Source: Peromyscus leucopus (lineage: Eukaryota > Chordata > Mammalia > Rodentia > Cricetidae). From it: 64,000 bases of DNA. The number at the start of each line of letters is the position of its first letter. The stretch's first letter is position 1. The position numbers and the translations under genes were made by a program. The stretch is from positions 7,099,072-7,163,071 of the forward strand of contig NC_051082.1 of assembly GCF_004664715.2 (NCBI RefSeq), given 5' to 3'. The notes under the pieces are model-generated. The model was not told the origin of the DNA. It saw only the letters and a list, made by a program, of their open reading frames with translations, and did no database searches. This document shows positions 9,867 to 20,481 of this stretch, piece after piece.

Positions 9867-12800
9867 TCCCTGTTAGGATGAACTTGACCCTGGAACTATG
9901 AATCCAAATGTACCCTTTCTCCCTGAAATTGCTTTTATCAAATCTTATTACAGCAATGGGAAAAGAAACTACAACCATGGTATGTGGCTTGGCCTTAAAA
10001 AGGAAGAGAATTTTGTCATTTGCAACAACAAGGATGAATTCTGTGGACATTAAGTAAGCCAGGAGGCACAGGAAGACAAAACCGTGTGACATATATGTAC
10101 ATAATCTTTAGAGAGCAGGATGGGTGAGACAGAACAATAGTTATAGGGAAGATGTTGGCTATGAGAAACAGCTATGAGAGGAGGCTGACCACAGTAACAA
10201 CAATGTGCTAGAATTCTCAAAACCTCCAAGACAGCGGGCTTTGACCTCACCTTGGGACGCCACTCACCAGCTCTGGAGCTCTTTCTCTTTACCATGAAGC
10301 TTACATAAGACCAGGTGGAAAGCACTCCCAAACTGGAAACAAGGTCTGTTAGTGCTCAGGGCTGCCTGTGTCAGGAGTCCCGGCACAGGTTCTCCCTAGT
10401 CATGTCTCCCTGGGCCGGAGGAGGTGCCTTCCTAGCTTAGGAGGGTGCTGACTGTCTTCCAACCTCTGCACTGTTTTAGAAGAGGGAGGGGAGCGGCTTC
10501 ACCCAGATCTTTGAGGACAGCGGCTAAGGGTCCTTGTAGACCCCACTGGCTGCCTGTCTGAGGTCTGCACTGAACATAGGATCAGCCACTGGGGTCTGAA
10601 GTTTGCTGGTTCTTACACTGGCCTCCTCCTGGATACAGAGTGATGACCGACCACACCAGGCACTATCTGTGCATGGACTCTCAGCAGAGGGGAGTCCGGT
10701 GCCTGAGAGAGGGGAGTCTTCTGAGACGGAGTACAAACACTAACTACCCTGGTGGTCCAGAGTGATAGCTCTAAGGGAAGCCCCCCACAGACACACTCTG
10801 CTCGCCAGCATGTGCAGTCTACTTCTGGGTGGAGTGTCGAGTGCGTGGTTATTTTAGCACCTGCTACAGTTTGACTGTTTCCCCTAAAGCCCATGCACTG
10901 GGACCTTAATCCCCAGTGGCATGGGAGATGGTATAACTGGTGATGAATTAGGTCAAGAGAGTAGTTCAGTCATCTTGAGGGCACTGTTAGGAGTGGGCTC
11001 AACCCCTGCTTGCCTTTCCACCTCTGCCATGGCAGATGTGGTACAAAAGCCCTCACAGCTGCAGATGCCATGCTTGTGGGCCGTATGGCTGTTGGGCCTA
11101 CACCAAACCACTTTCCGGTCTTCTAAGTTTTTATTCTGTGTCAGCAGCAGATAATGGGTAAGACCGCGCCGAGCCGCCGTATGAACAGAGCTGGGCGGAA
11201 TGGACAACTTAGGTTAAAGAGAATGGAAAGTCAGCCACCGGAAACAGCTGGCTGTTCAAGGCCCACACTTCCTTCCTGCAGGTCACTGAACAGTTTCTCA
11301 GAGGAAATGCGCTAAGATAGCTCAAGCCTCCTCAATCATCAGAAGGGCTGATGTTTCCGAAAGCAACTTGATCCTTAAAGTTGATTCTAAGATGCTGTGG
11401 CTGGAGGAGGAACTCAAGCTCTAGCTGACCAAGAGGAGGTGGTTAACTATTTTCTCGGGAAATGTAATGTAATGGGCGTCAGCCTTTCCCCGGCAGCCTG
11501 TGTCCCCGTGTCAGGACCAGGGCAGCTCCCAACAACGGGAGACACGCGTGCTCACCGCTGCTTTGTAAGCAGCAGGCAGAGAGGAGGGCAGGTGAGCACG
11601 ACCACGGAGGAGGTCTGGACGGAGTACTCACAGAAATGCCCGTGTCCTTGTTCAGGATGACCTGCAGCAGGTGTGGAGGGAGGATGGGTGGGGCTTTGAA
11701 CCGCTCTTCCGGTTTGGAGATGTAAGGCTCCTGGTGGTAGGGTCCCGGTGGGGAACTGGACAGCTCTGTGGGGAGACGGTGACAGGACGCGCTGAGACCG
11801 CACGCTCTGGGGGCTGCGTGCGATTTATGGTGTCGTCACCTACTTCCTGTCCTCGCTCCCTCAGTACAGACTCGTGTTTTCTTCAGCTATTCAAGCTCCA
11901 AGGAGGACGAACAGGGGGTGAAATCACCGTTAGAATCTGGGTGCTCAGATAAGCCTCAGTGGTAAAATTGAGATGCTCCAATGAAAAGACAGCGGTAACA
12001 AGGTCAGGTGTCTGGGTCATAGTAGCAGGAGCCAGTCCTAATGACCTACTAACCTCTCCTGTCAGAGGAAAGGCTTCCTTCTTACTGCAGGCTGGGTTTG
12101 ACAAACACTGCAAGTTCAAGGCTTCAAATCGGGAAAAGTGGCCTCGTCTAAGATACAAGTTCTACTAGGCAGAATAACATAGGTTTAATGAGGCACCGGC
12201 ATATCAAAAATAAATAACAATAAAGACCTAAGGGTAAAGACTCTTTGGCTCCACACGCTAGGCCTGGGTATCCTTACTGTGCAGACACAGTAAGAAGCTT
12301 CTGGAAGTGCAGCACCTCATGCAGAAGCAGCAGCTCAAATAGTGACAGCTGGCTGGCTGGCTGGCTGGCTGAGGTACTGAGCCACGATCCAAACAGCAGG
12401 ATGGGTTCTGGTCACCTGACCTCTTAAGCTGGCCCAGAACTGCCAACTTTCTCAACATCATTTTCTAGGTCGGGCTCCCTCTGCATGATCCAACCACATC
12501 TCAGCTGGAAAACTGAGAAAAGCATTCCGTGCAGAAAACGGAGCCATGAGGAGTAAGCACATGGCATAAGACAAACAAACTCAAGTGTCTAAACAGGTCT
12601 GGCGCTGGAGAGGGCTCAGCAGCCGCGAGGTGCACGCCGACTAAAGGCTTTTGGTGCGCCCACGAAGTTCCAAGTCAGCCAGTGCGAGGAGCGTGTGCAC
12701 GGCCTCCCTGCCACACCCTCTGCCTATCTGAAACATGGGACTGGTCATCTGGGGACAACCAGTGATCCCGAGGAAGGGGCACTGGCTTTGGATCTCTAAG

Positions 12801-14580
12801 CCAGATCCACACTCTGACCCGTTAGGCACAGCCAGCCCAGCCCAGCCGTCCATTACAGCTGTGACGCTACAAGTGTACCACCTGCACCACGACACAGTCT
12901 CTCCTCAACTGTCCCTGGGACATTCCAGGGGGTTTCTTCCTGTGGGGTGTGGGTGGACCGCAGGCACCGAAAGCTCCGTGGTTAGAAGACTCTGGTTTAC
13001 CAGGACCGAACAGAACGGGTTTCCAGAAACGAGAGTTGTGCGATGCAGCCTATGTTCTACAGGGAGCCACTTTCTCTCAGAAGCCTGACAAGGGGCTAAT
13101 GGGCTGCACAAGTGACGGCCAAGGTCACTGAGGTGTCGTTTATCACCTGTCCGCCTGCAATTCTCCAGGCACTGTGAGCTGGCAGCTCCCCTGGCGCTGG
13201 CTCATTTCTGACCCGCTGTGTCCTCCAGGGCCTCTCCAGCCCTGCCTGTGGCATATCATCCAGTCTGGCTGTGTTTCTACGGCCAAGTAGAACTACCGAG
13301 TAGCCCCCAGACAAGGGCGGTGACCTACGACCTCTTTGGGGTTAAACTCCAACAGCCAGAGCGGACGGAATTAGGAATGAACTGCTCTGGCCCAGAGAGC
13401 CACAACTATCTAGCTGGCCGGGCAGCTTTAGCTCAAGTGTGAGAGGCAAGGGAAACAGAGTATGTGCAGGGCCCCAGCCTGCACACACGTGGGATAAAGT
13501 AACTGTTCATACCAGACACATCGGAGCACTTTTGGGAATCCACCATTAAAGCATCAAACACTTCAAAGTCAGTTTTCTTCACTTGAATGATGTTGTTAAC
13601 TGTGCCAAGCTGGCTGGTTACTATTGGCTGGGAAGAGACAGACAGGCAGAAATCATAACATGGAAGGTCTGTGGAGTTTCCAGAGGACTAGAATTCCTGG
13701 CTGGAAGGTCTCACCGCCTGGCTAGCTACTCTTGGTCAATTATACCAACGGCCTAGCAGCTGGCGCTATCTAACTTGGAGCCACAGCGGGGAAGTCACAA
13801 GGGAGGTGATTGCTGGCTGTGCAGGTACCCAGCGGGCCAGGGCTGCAGGAAAAGTACCTCGGAAGGATCGTGGGTCCACTGACCATCCACAAAGAACTTA
13901 TACTGATGCTCTCCTTCAGGCAGATCCAGGATGGCCACAAAGTTATTTTGGCTGCAGAAAGAAAGGAAGCAGTGTTTCAGCTGGGTGGGGTGGGGGTGGG
14001 GGTGGCTGACCTCTGGCTCCAGGTACAACCAAGAGTTCGGCTGCAGGAGAGCAGACGTGTTGGACCAATTCAGACAATTCACGGTCTCGGTCTCAACCTA
14101 GGACAGCCACTTAATGAAGCAGCAGGCAAGAGTTTCCAGAAAACTCCCTCTGCTCAGACACTAGGAACCAGAATCCTAACCCCGAAAGGTCAACAAATGG
14201 TAATTCATGCTTCTCAAATCTGCAAGGAGGGGTCCACAAAGGCAGACACAGCTGCCTAGCTTTCCCTTCGTCAGTTTTCCGTGGACAGGGAGACGGCCAG
14301 TGTAACAGGGCACACACGTGTATATATACACGGGCAGGGAGACGGCCAGTGTAACGGCACACACGTGTATATATACACGGGCAGGGAGACGGCCAGTGTA
14401 ACGGCACACACGTGTATATATACACGGTCAGGGAGACGGTCAGTGTAACGGCACACACGTGTATATATACACGGTCAGGGAGACGGCCAGTGTAACAGGG
14501 CACACACGTGTATATATACACGGGCAGGGAGACGGCCAGTGTAACAGGGCACACATGCACACATATACGCACACATGCAT

Positions 14581-14624
<44 letters not shown>

Positions 14625-17600
14625 ACGTGTATAACTAACTACCCAGCAATTCTTGAGCCCTTGCCATTTAGCTGTCAGGCCATTTCTTGGCCTGACTTGA
14701 GCTGACTTGTGGCTCCGGGGCCCAGTGGTTCCCCGCTTCAGTGTCAGCCGTTGGGGACACAGGGGCTCTGACAATCGTCAGGTGGCACAGCAGGGCACTG
14801 CTCTCCATTTATCACAAGTGGTCACTAGTGAGTGTGTGGGTTTCTGAGGAAGTGTCTCAGTACATCTTTGCTAACGTCTTCAGAACATGTACCTTCCAAC
14901 CTTCCAAAAGTAACAGAAGGGAGGTGGTCTGGTCGACAGTCCCTCACGGGGCGACTGCTGAGGGCAGGCAATGTGGGCTCGGATCTAGGCCTCCGAGGTT
15001 CCCAGCCCCACAATCCCTCCATTGCCCCGGGAACAACTTCTTCAGAAGAAACGGCAGCTGAGTGTCGAGGATGGCTCAGAAATGTCCTCCTGAGACACTG
15101 CTGTCCTCCACAACCATGCACTAGAGACCGAGACCCTTGGGGTGGAGATCTGAACTCCACCTCATAGAGTGAACTATTTCCTCACTCACCATCTATCTTA
15201 GGAAAATACACTTTGCGCCGCTCACCCAGAGAAACGAGAGCAGACCCACAGCTAAGGCCACACGAGGAGGAGAGTCCCAGGCCATTAGTTACCTTCTCGT
15301 GAGGGGCAGTTTGCTCCAGTTGTTGAAGGACCCAGACAAGTAGACCTCCTTTCCACCCCCTGTCCAGCGGAACACAGTGGGCCGAGCCTGGGCGGGGGCT
15401 TTGTCATTCACTTCCAGGTCATGCTGCCAGGCCAGGAATTCCTCCTTCTCTGGAGCCTAAGAAGCAGAGCCATTTACTCAGGGTCAGGCAGCATGCCCAC
15501 ACCAGACTGTCAGCCTAAGATCGACCACACACTCTAATCAGGCGGCTCTCACCACTTAGTCCTACTCGTCTGTTCCCCACCTGCATTTGGAGATAGTAAA
15601 AACAACGGCTTCTGTCAGTCCTGTGAAGACTGAGATAGTCTGACACACACACTGGGTGCTTAATCATTAGCTCCTGTTACTGCGACTGGACCTCACAAAA
15701 ACTCTAGAGGAAGCTAGACAGACGGTCTACTTGGAAGAAGACTGCCATGAATCCAAGGTGAGTTTAAGACATGTGATTTCCCTCCAGTAAGCAAGACTTC
15801 CGGGTATGGACGCTCTCAGAGCTGTTACAACTGGCAAATTCAGATGGCGAGGGAGGAGCTGTTCACCAAGCACCGGAGAAACAGATTAGTAAGACGCCCT
15901 GGTCCCTTCACTATGACAAACGACACTATCCAGTGACTTCAGAGAGTGACTGACTGACTCCAGACAGAGAGAAAGGACGACAGCCAGCCCTGGGGTGAAA
16001 CAGTTCTCTAGTCAGAAGAAAAGCCAAAGACTAGATTTCTAGGATGGGAAACCGCCCCGAGGGGAGTTTAGGAGCGTCTATCGCTTTCACTTCCAGATGC
16101 TGATCTGCTCTTATCTAAAAGATGCCTGCAGTCTCTGGATCTACAATTGTTTTAGAGCAGTGGTTCTCACCCTTTAAACACGGTTCCACCTGTTGTGCTG
16201 ACCCCCAACCAACCATCAAATTGTTTTCCCTGATACTTCATAACTGTAATTTCCTGTTATCAATCATAATGTAAACACACACACACACACACACATACAT
16301 ATATATTACACAGAAGGCTGCCAAAGGGGTCGTGACCCACAGCCTTAGAGCGATCACTGTAACCACAATTGGGAGGAATTTCTGACTTGATCAGGCGGCC
16401 CAGTTACTACTGATGAGATGAGAAGGAATGCCATTTAAATCCCCACTCCCTGGACAGCAACAACCCCCATTTCTTTTTTAAAACAAAGTTTACTTGGCTC
16501 ACAGCAAGGAGAGCAGAGGGCACGGTGAATATACACCTGCCACAACACTTACTTCCTCTTAAATAGCCTCGGGCCAAAATTACTTCTAGGGGTGGGGACA
16601 ATCTCAACTCTGGAGAAAACACCACTCCAAAGATCACAACACACACCTTTCCCCCAAAGCAGCAAGCCGGGAAAATGAGTTACAGTAACAAGATGCAGTC
16701 TCCATAAGAGTTCTTCAAAGTTAGACTCAAAATCAAGAGCCAAAGAATAATAATGTCGATCTACCTAGCCCAATTTGGGGGCGGGGGTGAGTAAAAGCCG
16801 ACTGAGTGACCAGGAAAATTAGTCTGTTTAAGTAATGGGGATTTATAGGCAACAAGACACTAACAGACTGTGCAGGTCAGAGTCGACCTTCCCACTTGCA
16901 GTTTATTCTAAGGAATTAGCTCCTTCCACTAAATCACCAAATGTCCTTGGACTGGGCCGGAAGCACTGGCCACATCGCTGTGGTTAAGAGGATGTGGCTC
17001 AAGCAGGAACTTTCAGGCTTGACCTGCAAAAAAAATGGTTTGCTCTGGTCTGCTTCCAGTCCAGGTCACTGTTTCAGTAAAGGAGAGGTGGAGTAGCAGT
17101 TAGCTGCTGGCTGCTGTTCGGAGTGACTCTTGGCCACTGACCACCTCAAATGCAACAGCCGGGTCTAAGGGAGGTTAGCAAGGTGGACCAAGAGTGTCTG
17201 GAACCAAACACCCCGGGCCAGTCAGCTAGTCAACTTCATTTTCAGCCTAACATATGTGCTCCCTGTTTTACCTCCAAAACGAACACCCAGACTCCCCGCC
17301 CAACTTTTGCAAACGCCCGATCGGCCTGAAGCTGAGGCCAAGTTTCCGCAAAGCCGTGCAATCAATTACATCTAAGAGGGAAAGGAAACGCCGGTGCTCA
17401 ATTACAGCTCGCTCGCCCCGCAATTAATTAAGAATCTGAAACTCCGGTCCCAGAGCTGCTTTCTCCTTAATGATGTTCCACGGAGCCCTGGGTGACGCTC
17501 CTATCGGTAATTAGGCACAGGTTCCCGGACAGCCAACGAGGGCGGTGACGGGGCCAGCAGCTCCCTCCAGGTGCGAAGTTGGGCATGTGGCGGGAACAAC

Positions 17601-17812
17601 GCAAAGGGGGCGCAAAGGGGGGAGGGGGTCTCGGAGGCCCCCCGACTCAGCACCTTGATTTCCTCCGAGTGGAAGATGTCGGCGTCCTCGGGGCTGTCCA
17701 TCAAGATCTTGGGCCTGTCCCCATCCTTGGCGCCCCCGGAGCTGTCCCTCCGCGCCGTCTTGTGGCCGCCCTGGCGCTCTAGCGCGGCGCGCTCGCTGCT
17801 CGTGTTGCCCAT
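8000..17812 (-). CDS. Prkab1: AMPK beta-1 subunit: full coding span, 7 coding exons joined
   Basis: Coding exons on the - strand: 17812-17654, 15456-15293, 13951-13858, 13627-13513, 11765-11632, 8364-8296 and 8077-8000. Their lengths (159, 164, 94, 115, 134, 69 and 78) sum to 813, giving 270 codons plus TGA, the known beta-1 length, with every junction GT-AG. The product is the scaffold of AMP-activated protein kinase. It carries an N-myristoylation start (MGNTSS), a glycogen-binding CBM48 domain (about residues 70-160; W100, K126, W133, T148 and N150 present), Ser24/Ser25, Ser108, and a C-terminal domain (about 200-270) that binds alpha and gamma. Ser108, the site tied to activation by allosteric drugs, is coded by a codon split between exons. 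I see no frameshift or lost key residue. Confidence 0.97.
8296..8364 (-). CDS. Prkab1: Prkab1 coding exon, residues 223-245
   Basis: A 69-base phase-0 exon with acceptor CAG just upstream and donor GTAATA. It codes the start of the conserved C-terminal interaction domain (CDPALLPEPNHVML...). Being a multiple of three, its skipping would stay in frame. Confidence 0.95.
8851..8879. repeat. (GAAAA)n microsatellite
   Basis: About six pentamer units of GAAAA type; possibly the tail of a retroposon, but no body was recognised. Confidence 0.8.
9720..9990 (+). mobile_element. Rodent LTR/retroposon-like repeat
   Basis: Phrases such as 'ctgtcaactcgacaca' and 'gaacttgaccctggaactatgaatcc' through 'acagcaatgggaaaagaaactac' recur in rodent genomes as one repeat. 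The family name is not certain. A CTG tract sits in the middle. Confidence 0.5.
9831..9860. repeat. (CTG)10 trinucleotide tract
   Basis: Ten uninterrupted CTG units on the + strand, followed by TTG. On the Prkab1 transcript strand it reads (CAG)10 in an intron. Confidence 0.95.
10861..11160 (+). mobile_element. MaLR-type LTR (MLT1/ORR1-like)
   Basis: It begins CTGCTACAGTTTGACTGTTT and continues with 'gggaccttaatccccagtgg', the start of the MaLR LTR consensus, and later blocks follow in the right order. It is intronic and antisense to Prkab1. Confidence 0.6.
11632..11765 (-). CDS. Prkab1: Prkab1 coding exon, residues 178-222
   Basis: A 134-base exon; the first codon (E178) is split with the previous exon. 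It codes the linker and start of the alpha/gamma-binding region, including Ser180-182 and the proline-rich APPILPPHLLQ segment. The donor GTGAGT is near ideal. Confidence 0.96.
11766..13512 (-). other. Prkab1: Prkab1 intron between the residue-177 and residue-178 exons
   Basis: 1.75 kb. It contains a (GGCT)n tract at about 12346-12371 and a short B2-head-like fragment near 12600-12650. No further elements were recognised. Confidence 0.85.
13513..13627 (-). CDS. Prkab1: Prkab1 coding exon, residues 140-177
   Basis: A 115-base exon with acceptor CCCAG and donor GTATGA. It codes the end of the CBM48 domain with T148 and N150, which contact glycogen, then the start of the linker. Confidence 0.96.
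13858..13951 (-). CDS. Prkab1: Prkab1 coding exon, residues 108-139
   Basis: A 94-base exon with acceptor CTGCAG and donor GTACTT. It codes the CBM48 core (S108-Q-N-N ... K126 ... W133). Residue 109 is Gln, as I recall for rodents, where human has His. Confidence 0.96.
14282..14570. repeat. Minisatellite, 47-49 bp unit, 6 copies, palindrome in each
   Basis: Copies of CAGGGAGACGG start at 14286, 14335, 14382, 14429, 14476 and 14525, spaced 49, 47, 47, 47 and 49. The two lengths differ by the presence of AG in 'taacagggc' versus 'taacggc'. The first five copies contain the perfect 16-bp palindrome CGTGTATATATACACG; the last breaks off into CA/TG-rich sequence. Copies are nearly identical, so the expansion is recent or homogenised. 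Confidence 0.93.
14583..14622. repeat. (CA)n microsatellite
   Basis: About 20 CA units directly beyond the minisatellite. Confidence 0.95.
15293..15456 (-). CDS. Prkab1: Prkab1 coding exon, residues 54-108 (split codon)
   Basis: A 164-base exon with acceptor TTCTTAG and donor GTAACT. It codes the start of CBM48, including W100 in the GSFNNW motif, and ends two bases into the Ser108 codon. Confidence 0.96.
16155..16362 (+). mobile_element. URR1-like hAT-Charlie element (rodent)
   Basis: The left end GCAGTGGTTCTCACCCTTT, the central 'tgctgacccccaaccaacc' and 'cttcataactgtaatttcc', and the right part 'aaaggggtcgtgacccacag' match the rodent URR1 layout. A (CA)n tract has expanded inside. It is antisense to Prkab1. 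Confidence 0.75.
17350..17512. promoter_or_regulatory. Cluster of homeodomain-type TAATT motifs
   Basis: TAAT/ATTA cores occur at about 17361, 17399, 17422-17430 (AATTAATTAA), 17467 and 17506 (GGTAATTAGG), within 150 bases next to the CpG island. The sequence is otherwise GC-balanced. It may be an intronic enhancer; this is inferred from motif density only. Confidence 0.35.
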
Positions 17813-17822
17813 GGCGGGGAAT
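17654..17822 (-). CDS. Prkab1: Prkab1 first coding exon (residues 1-53) with 10 bases of 5'UTR
   Basis: An acceptor (CCCCCCCGCAG) ends at 17823. The start ATG at 17812-17810 has a strong Kozak context (GCCATGG). It codes the myristoylation signal MGNTSS and Ser24/Ser25, and ends exactly after codon 53 at donor GTGCTG (17653-17652). Open reading frame continuing upstream of the ATG runs through an intron and is not coding. Confidence 0.96.
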
Positions 17823-17960
17823 CTGCGGGGGGGTGGACGACACAGGGAAACGGGAAGGGACGAGCCGGGACCCCCCACCCCCGGGACCCCCGGGACCCCC
17901 GGGACCGCGGGCCACGCCCCTCGGCCCCCGCGCGCGCGCGCTCGCCCAGCCCCGCTGTAC

Positions 17961-18045
17961 CTGCTCCGGCGGCAGCCGCGGCTACAACTCCGACCAGAGC
18001 CGGAGCGTAACTTGACACTTGTCGGGCAAACTTCTCCCACCCCTT
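17961..18045 (-). other. Prkab1: Prkab1 non-coding first exon (5'UTR)
   Basis: A good donor, GGAGCAG|GTACAG, ends this exon at 17961, and the acceptor at 17823 gives a 138-base 5'UTR intron. The upstream (right) edge is a guess: no precise start site can be read from the sequence. Confidence 0.65.
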
Positions 18046-18255
18046 AGCAGCTTCCGCTTCCGGCCGGGCCCCGCGCAGGCAGGATGGTCACGGGGGGGAC
18101 GGGGGACACGGACGGAGCGCTCCAGGCGAGCCCGGCGTCACTTCCGTTTCCGTCCTGGGAGAGGGGCTCCGCTCGCCCGCGGCCTCCTCCGGCCGCGCAG
18201 CGCGCAGTCGCTGTGGGTCGTTCCGGGCCGCTCCCAGGACGAGCTTCCCGACGGC

Positions 18256-18269
18256 CGGCAGGAGGCGCT
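18256..18269 (+). promoter_or_regulatory. Candidate CTCF site beside the Prkab1 promoter
   Basis: CGGCAGGAGGCGCT matches the CTCF core at most positions. It lies about 200 bases upstream of the likely start region. Confidence 0.3.
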
Positions 18270-18404
18270 CGTGTGCCCGCCTCGTCCCGCTCCGGATTGA
18301 GCGGGGATGCCCTTGACCGGGGCCGCCTACCCCACTCCCAGTGTGTGCGCTCTCCAGTTAATGGGGGGGGTCTTTGTAAAGGGCAAATAGAACTAAGAAA
18401 CCAG

Positions 18405-18500
18405 GAGCTGGCGAGATGGCAAGGCGGTCGGGGGCGCTTGGTCCTGCAGAGTTCCCGGGTTCGATTCCGAGCTCACAAGGTTATCGGTGTGGTTTTGTTG
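18405..18500 (+). mobile_element. B2-like SINE head (tRNA-derived part)
   Basis: It reads GAGCTGGCGAGATGGCAAGG, then 'gcgcttggtcc' and GGGTTCGATTCC. The last resembles an intact B box of the RNA polymerase III promoter. The B2 tail is missing or unrecognisable. It is not a tRNA gene because no cloverleaf fits. Confidence 0.55.
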
Positions 18501-19164
18501 TCTTTGAAGTTGAGGGTAAGACCTGTTGATGAGGCATTTTGAAAGGTGCCTTGGAACGACTTTGGACACAGTAGGCATGAAATGTGTTAGTGTTTAGGGC
18601 TTCGGTAGAGATACAGACCCTTTTACTAAAATGTTCTCGTCTTCCACACTGTCACTCACGTTTTAAAAACATTGTCGTGCGTTTATTATTTTTTTAAAAA
18701 TGCATTGGATTTCCTAGCCCATGCCTTGCATTTCATCCACTGAACATTTATTTAGTATTTTTTTTTATTACTTGCAATGTGACACATTTTCGTTAAGGGA
18801 ACCAGGGACCCTGATGACTAACATATGGTCTTCTAGAGAGAATTTGACAGTATCTATGTTTAAAAAAAAAGAATCTTCATTTTTATGAACAATTATACTT
18901 CTAGTGAATCACTATAAAAATTCACACATGAAAATTATGTACAAGCATGCTTTTTTGAAGCATTGATTCTAATTATTATACCAATTCTAAGATGCACATT
19001 TTAAGACATCTTATCTCTCTGAAATTGGATGCTTCTAGCCATAAAAAAAAAAATCTTAGATTTGATGAAATAGAGAAATTTAAAACCCCAGAAGTTTTTT
19101 TGGTGCAAGAACGGCTAACTGCTTTTTACAACATATTGAGGCAACATTTAAAAAAAGTCAATAG

Positions 19165-19260
19165 CAGGATGTAGTGGGACACCCCTAAAATCCTAGCTCA
19201 GGGGGGGTGGCCATGAGTTTGGGGCCAGCCTGGGCTACATAGTGGTAACTAATGTCAAAG
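19165..19260 (+). mobile_element. B1-like fragment
   Basis: 'agcaggatgtagtgggacacccctaaaatcctagctcag' through 'ggccagcctgggctacatag' follows the B1 order in diverged form. A (GT)n tract follows it. Confidence 0.6.
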
Positions 19261-19266
19261 ATGGGT

Positions 19267-19268
<2 letters not shown>

Positions 19269-19313
<45 letters not shown>
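19269..19313. repeat. (GT)n microsatellite
   Basis: About 22 GT units directly after the B1-like fragment. Confidence 0.95.
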
Positions 19314-19315
<2 letters not shown>

Positions 19316-19317
19316 GG

Positions 19318-19458
19318 TTGGGGAGCTTCAAGATGGTTCAGTAAAGGTACTTGCCAAGCCAGTGTGGCAAACTTAAGTTCCATCCCCAGAGCTCCGCTCC
19401 ACAGAGTTGTCCTCTGATCTCCATACATGTGCTGTGGTACTGCACCTACATGCTGGTG

Positions 19459-19505
<47 letters not shown>
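19318..19505 (+). mobile_element. B2/B3-like SINE ending in (CA)n
   Basis: 'ggggagcttcaagatggttcagtaaagg' through 'ccccagagctc' and 'gttgtcctctgatctccatacatg' is the plus-strand B3 order, ending in about 22 CA units (19461-19504). Confidence 0.7.
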
Positions 19506-19508
<3 letters not shown>

Positions 19509-19708
19509 TTATAAGCGTAAAGAAAAATTATGAAAATGTATTAACTGACAAAATAACAGGCGAGCATGGGCTCTGAAGTCAGCCTGCCTGATCTCAAATT
19601 CTGATTTTAACATCTGGTAAGTTCCACAGTGGCTTCTACTGGGAAATGGCCGTAGAAACAACGCCAGTCTTATAGGCCTGCTTTGTAACTCACTTAAGAC
19701 CATTCATG

Positions 19709-19856
19709 AGCCGGGCGGTGGTGGCGCACGCCTTTGATCCCAGCACTCGGGAGGCAGAGCCAGGCAGATCTCTGTGAGTTCGAGGCCAGCCTGGTCTACA
19801 GAGTGAGATCCAGAACAGACACCAAAATGACACAGAGAAATCCTGTCTCGAAAAAC

Positions 19857-19898
<42 letters not shown>

Positions 19899-19899
19899 A
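19709..19899 (+). mobile_element. B1 SINE with (AAC)n tail and target-site duplication
   Basis: A full B1: GCCGGGCGGTGGTGGCGCAC, 'cctggtctacagagtgag', 'gagaaatcctgtctcg', then about 13 AAC units. Direct repeats AAGACCATTCATGA flank it at 19695-19708 and 19900-19913. The intact tail and repeats mark a young insertion. Confidence 0.93.
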
Positions 19900-20420
19900 A
19901 AGACCATTCATGAAAAATGGCCAGCATCTTGACCCGAGGACACACACAGTGGTTGGCACTTTTATTAGTATCCTCATTCTTGAAGATGGAAAGTTCTGGA
20001 AGAATATGTAACAAATACTGTGGATGAGGAGAGGAGTGAGATTAAAATTGGAAAAGACAGAAGGACAGCTTTTGCTTTTTAGTTTATATGTTTATATACT
20101 TTTTCTTTTTTCTTTTCTTTTTTTTTGCCAGTGAGGCTATGAGCAACAATAAATAAGATATGCTCCAAATTCTAAAGGAATACAGCATAGAAGAGGAGCG
20201 GGTCACAGGAAGGCAAAGGATTGTGCCTCAGCCAGGGCAAGGGCTGTGTGGGGGCCAGGGAAGATTTTCTGGAACTAATGACCAACAATCCGAATTTACT
20301 CAGTGGAGTCAGGACTGTTGAATGTGCCTGCTGGACTGAATAAGCCAAGCTGGAACAGATGAGCTGTTTTTCTAACTGTGGTTCTGACGACATCCTCACG
20401 TCATCAGCGAGATTAGTTAG

Positions 20421-20422
20421 AT

Positions 20423-20481
<59 letters not shown>

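Larger units (their letters stand above)
8365..11631 (-). other. Prkab1: Prkab1 intron between the residue-222 and residue-223 exons
   Basis: 3.27 kb of intron. It holds an (AAAAG)n tract, a rodent repeat carrying (CTG)10 at 9831, and a MaLR-type LTR at 10861. The remaining parts, 8900-9700 and 10000-10850, are unclassified. Confidence 0.85.
13952..15292 (-). other. Prkab1: Prkab1 intron interrupting the Ser108 codon
   Basis: 1.34 kb. It contains a G-rich run (13984-14006), the 47-49 bp minisatellite (14282-14570) and a (CA)20 tract. The right part, 14640-15290, shows nothing classifiable. Confidence 0.85.
15457..17653 (-). other. Prkab1: Prkab1 first coding intron
   Basis: 2.2 kb. It contains a URR1-like element at 16155 and, near the 5' end, a cluster of TAATT motifs just outside the CpG island. 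The remainder is unclassified. Confidence 0.85.
17540..18300 (-). promoter_or_regulatory. Prkab1: Prkab1 CpG-island promoter
   Basis: Very GC- and CpG-rich sequence covers the first two exons and about 250 bases upstream, with no TATA box. Likely motifs are ETS-type CCGGAAG near 18056-18062 on the - strand and ACTTCCG at 18139-18145, plus GC boxes. A (CG)n run lies in the 5'UTR intron and C-rich GGGACCCCC-type repeats at about 17870-17907. The layout is that of a broad housekeeping promoter. Confidence 0.8.

Noticed and set aside
14282..14570. CRISPR-like array
   Set aside because: Units are contiguous without unique spacers, and the setting is a rodent intron.
14111..14620. 169-codon repetitive open frame on -
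   Set aside because: It is the translation of the 47-49 bp minisatellite and (CA)n tract; no promoter, no homology, and it lies in an intron.
17501..18040. 179-codon open frame on - extending upstream of the Prkab1 ATG
   Set aside because: It reads through the 5'UTR intron (donor at 17961, acceptor at 17823) and past the exon donor at 17654.
18405..18500. tRNA gene
   Set aside because: The A- and B-box-like motifs are those of a B2 head; no acceptor stem or anticodon arm can be folded.
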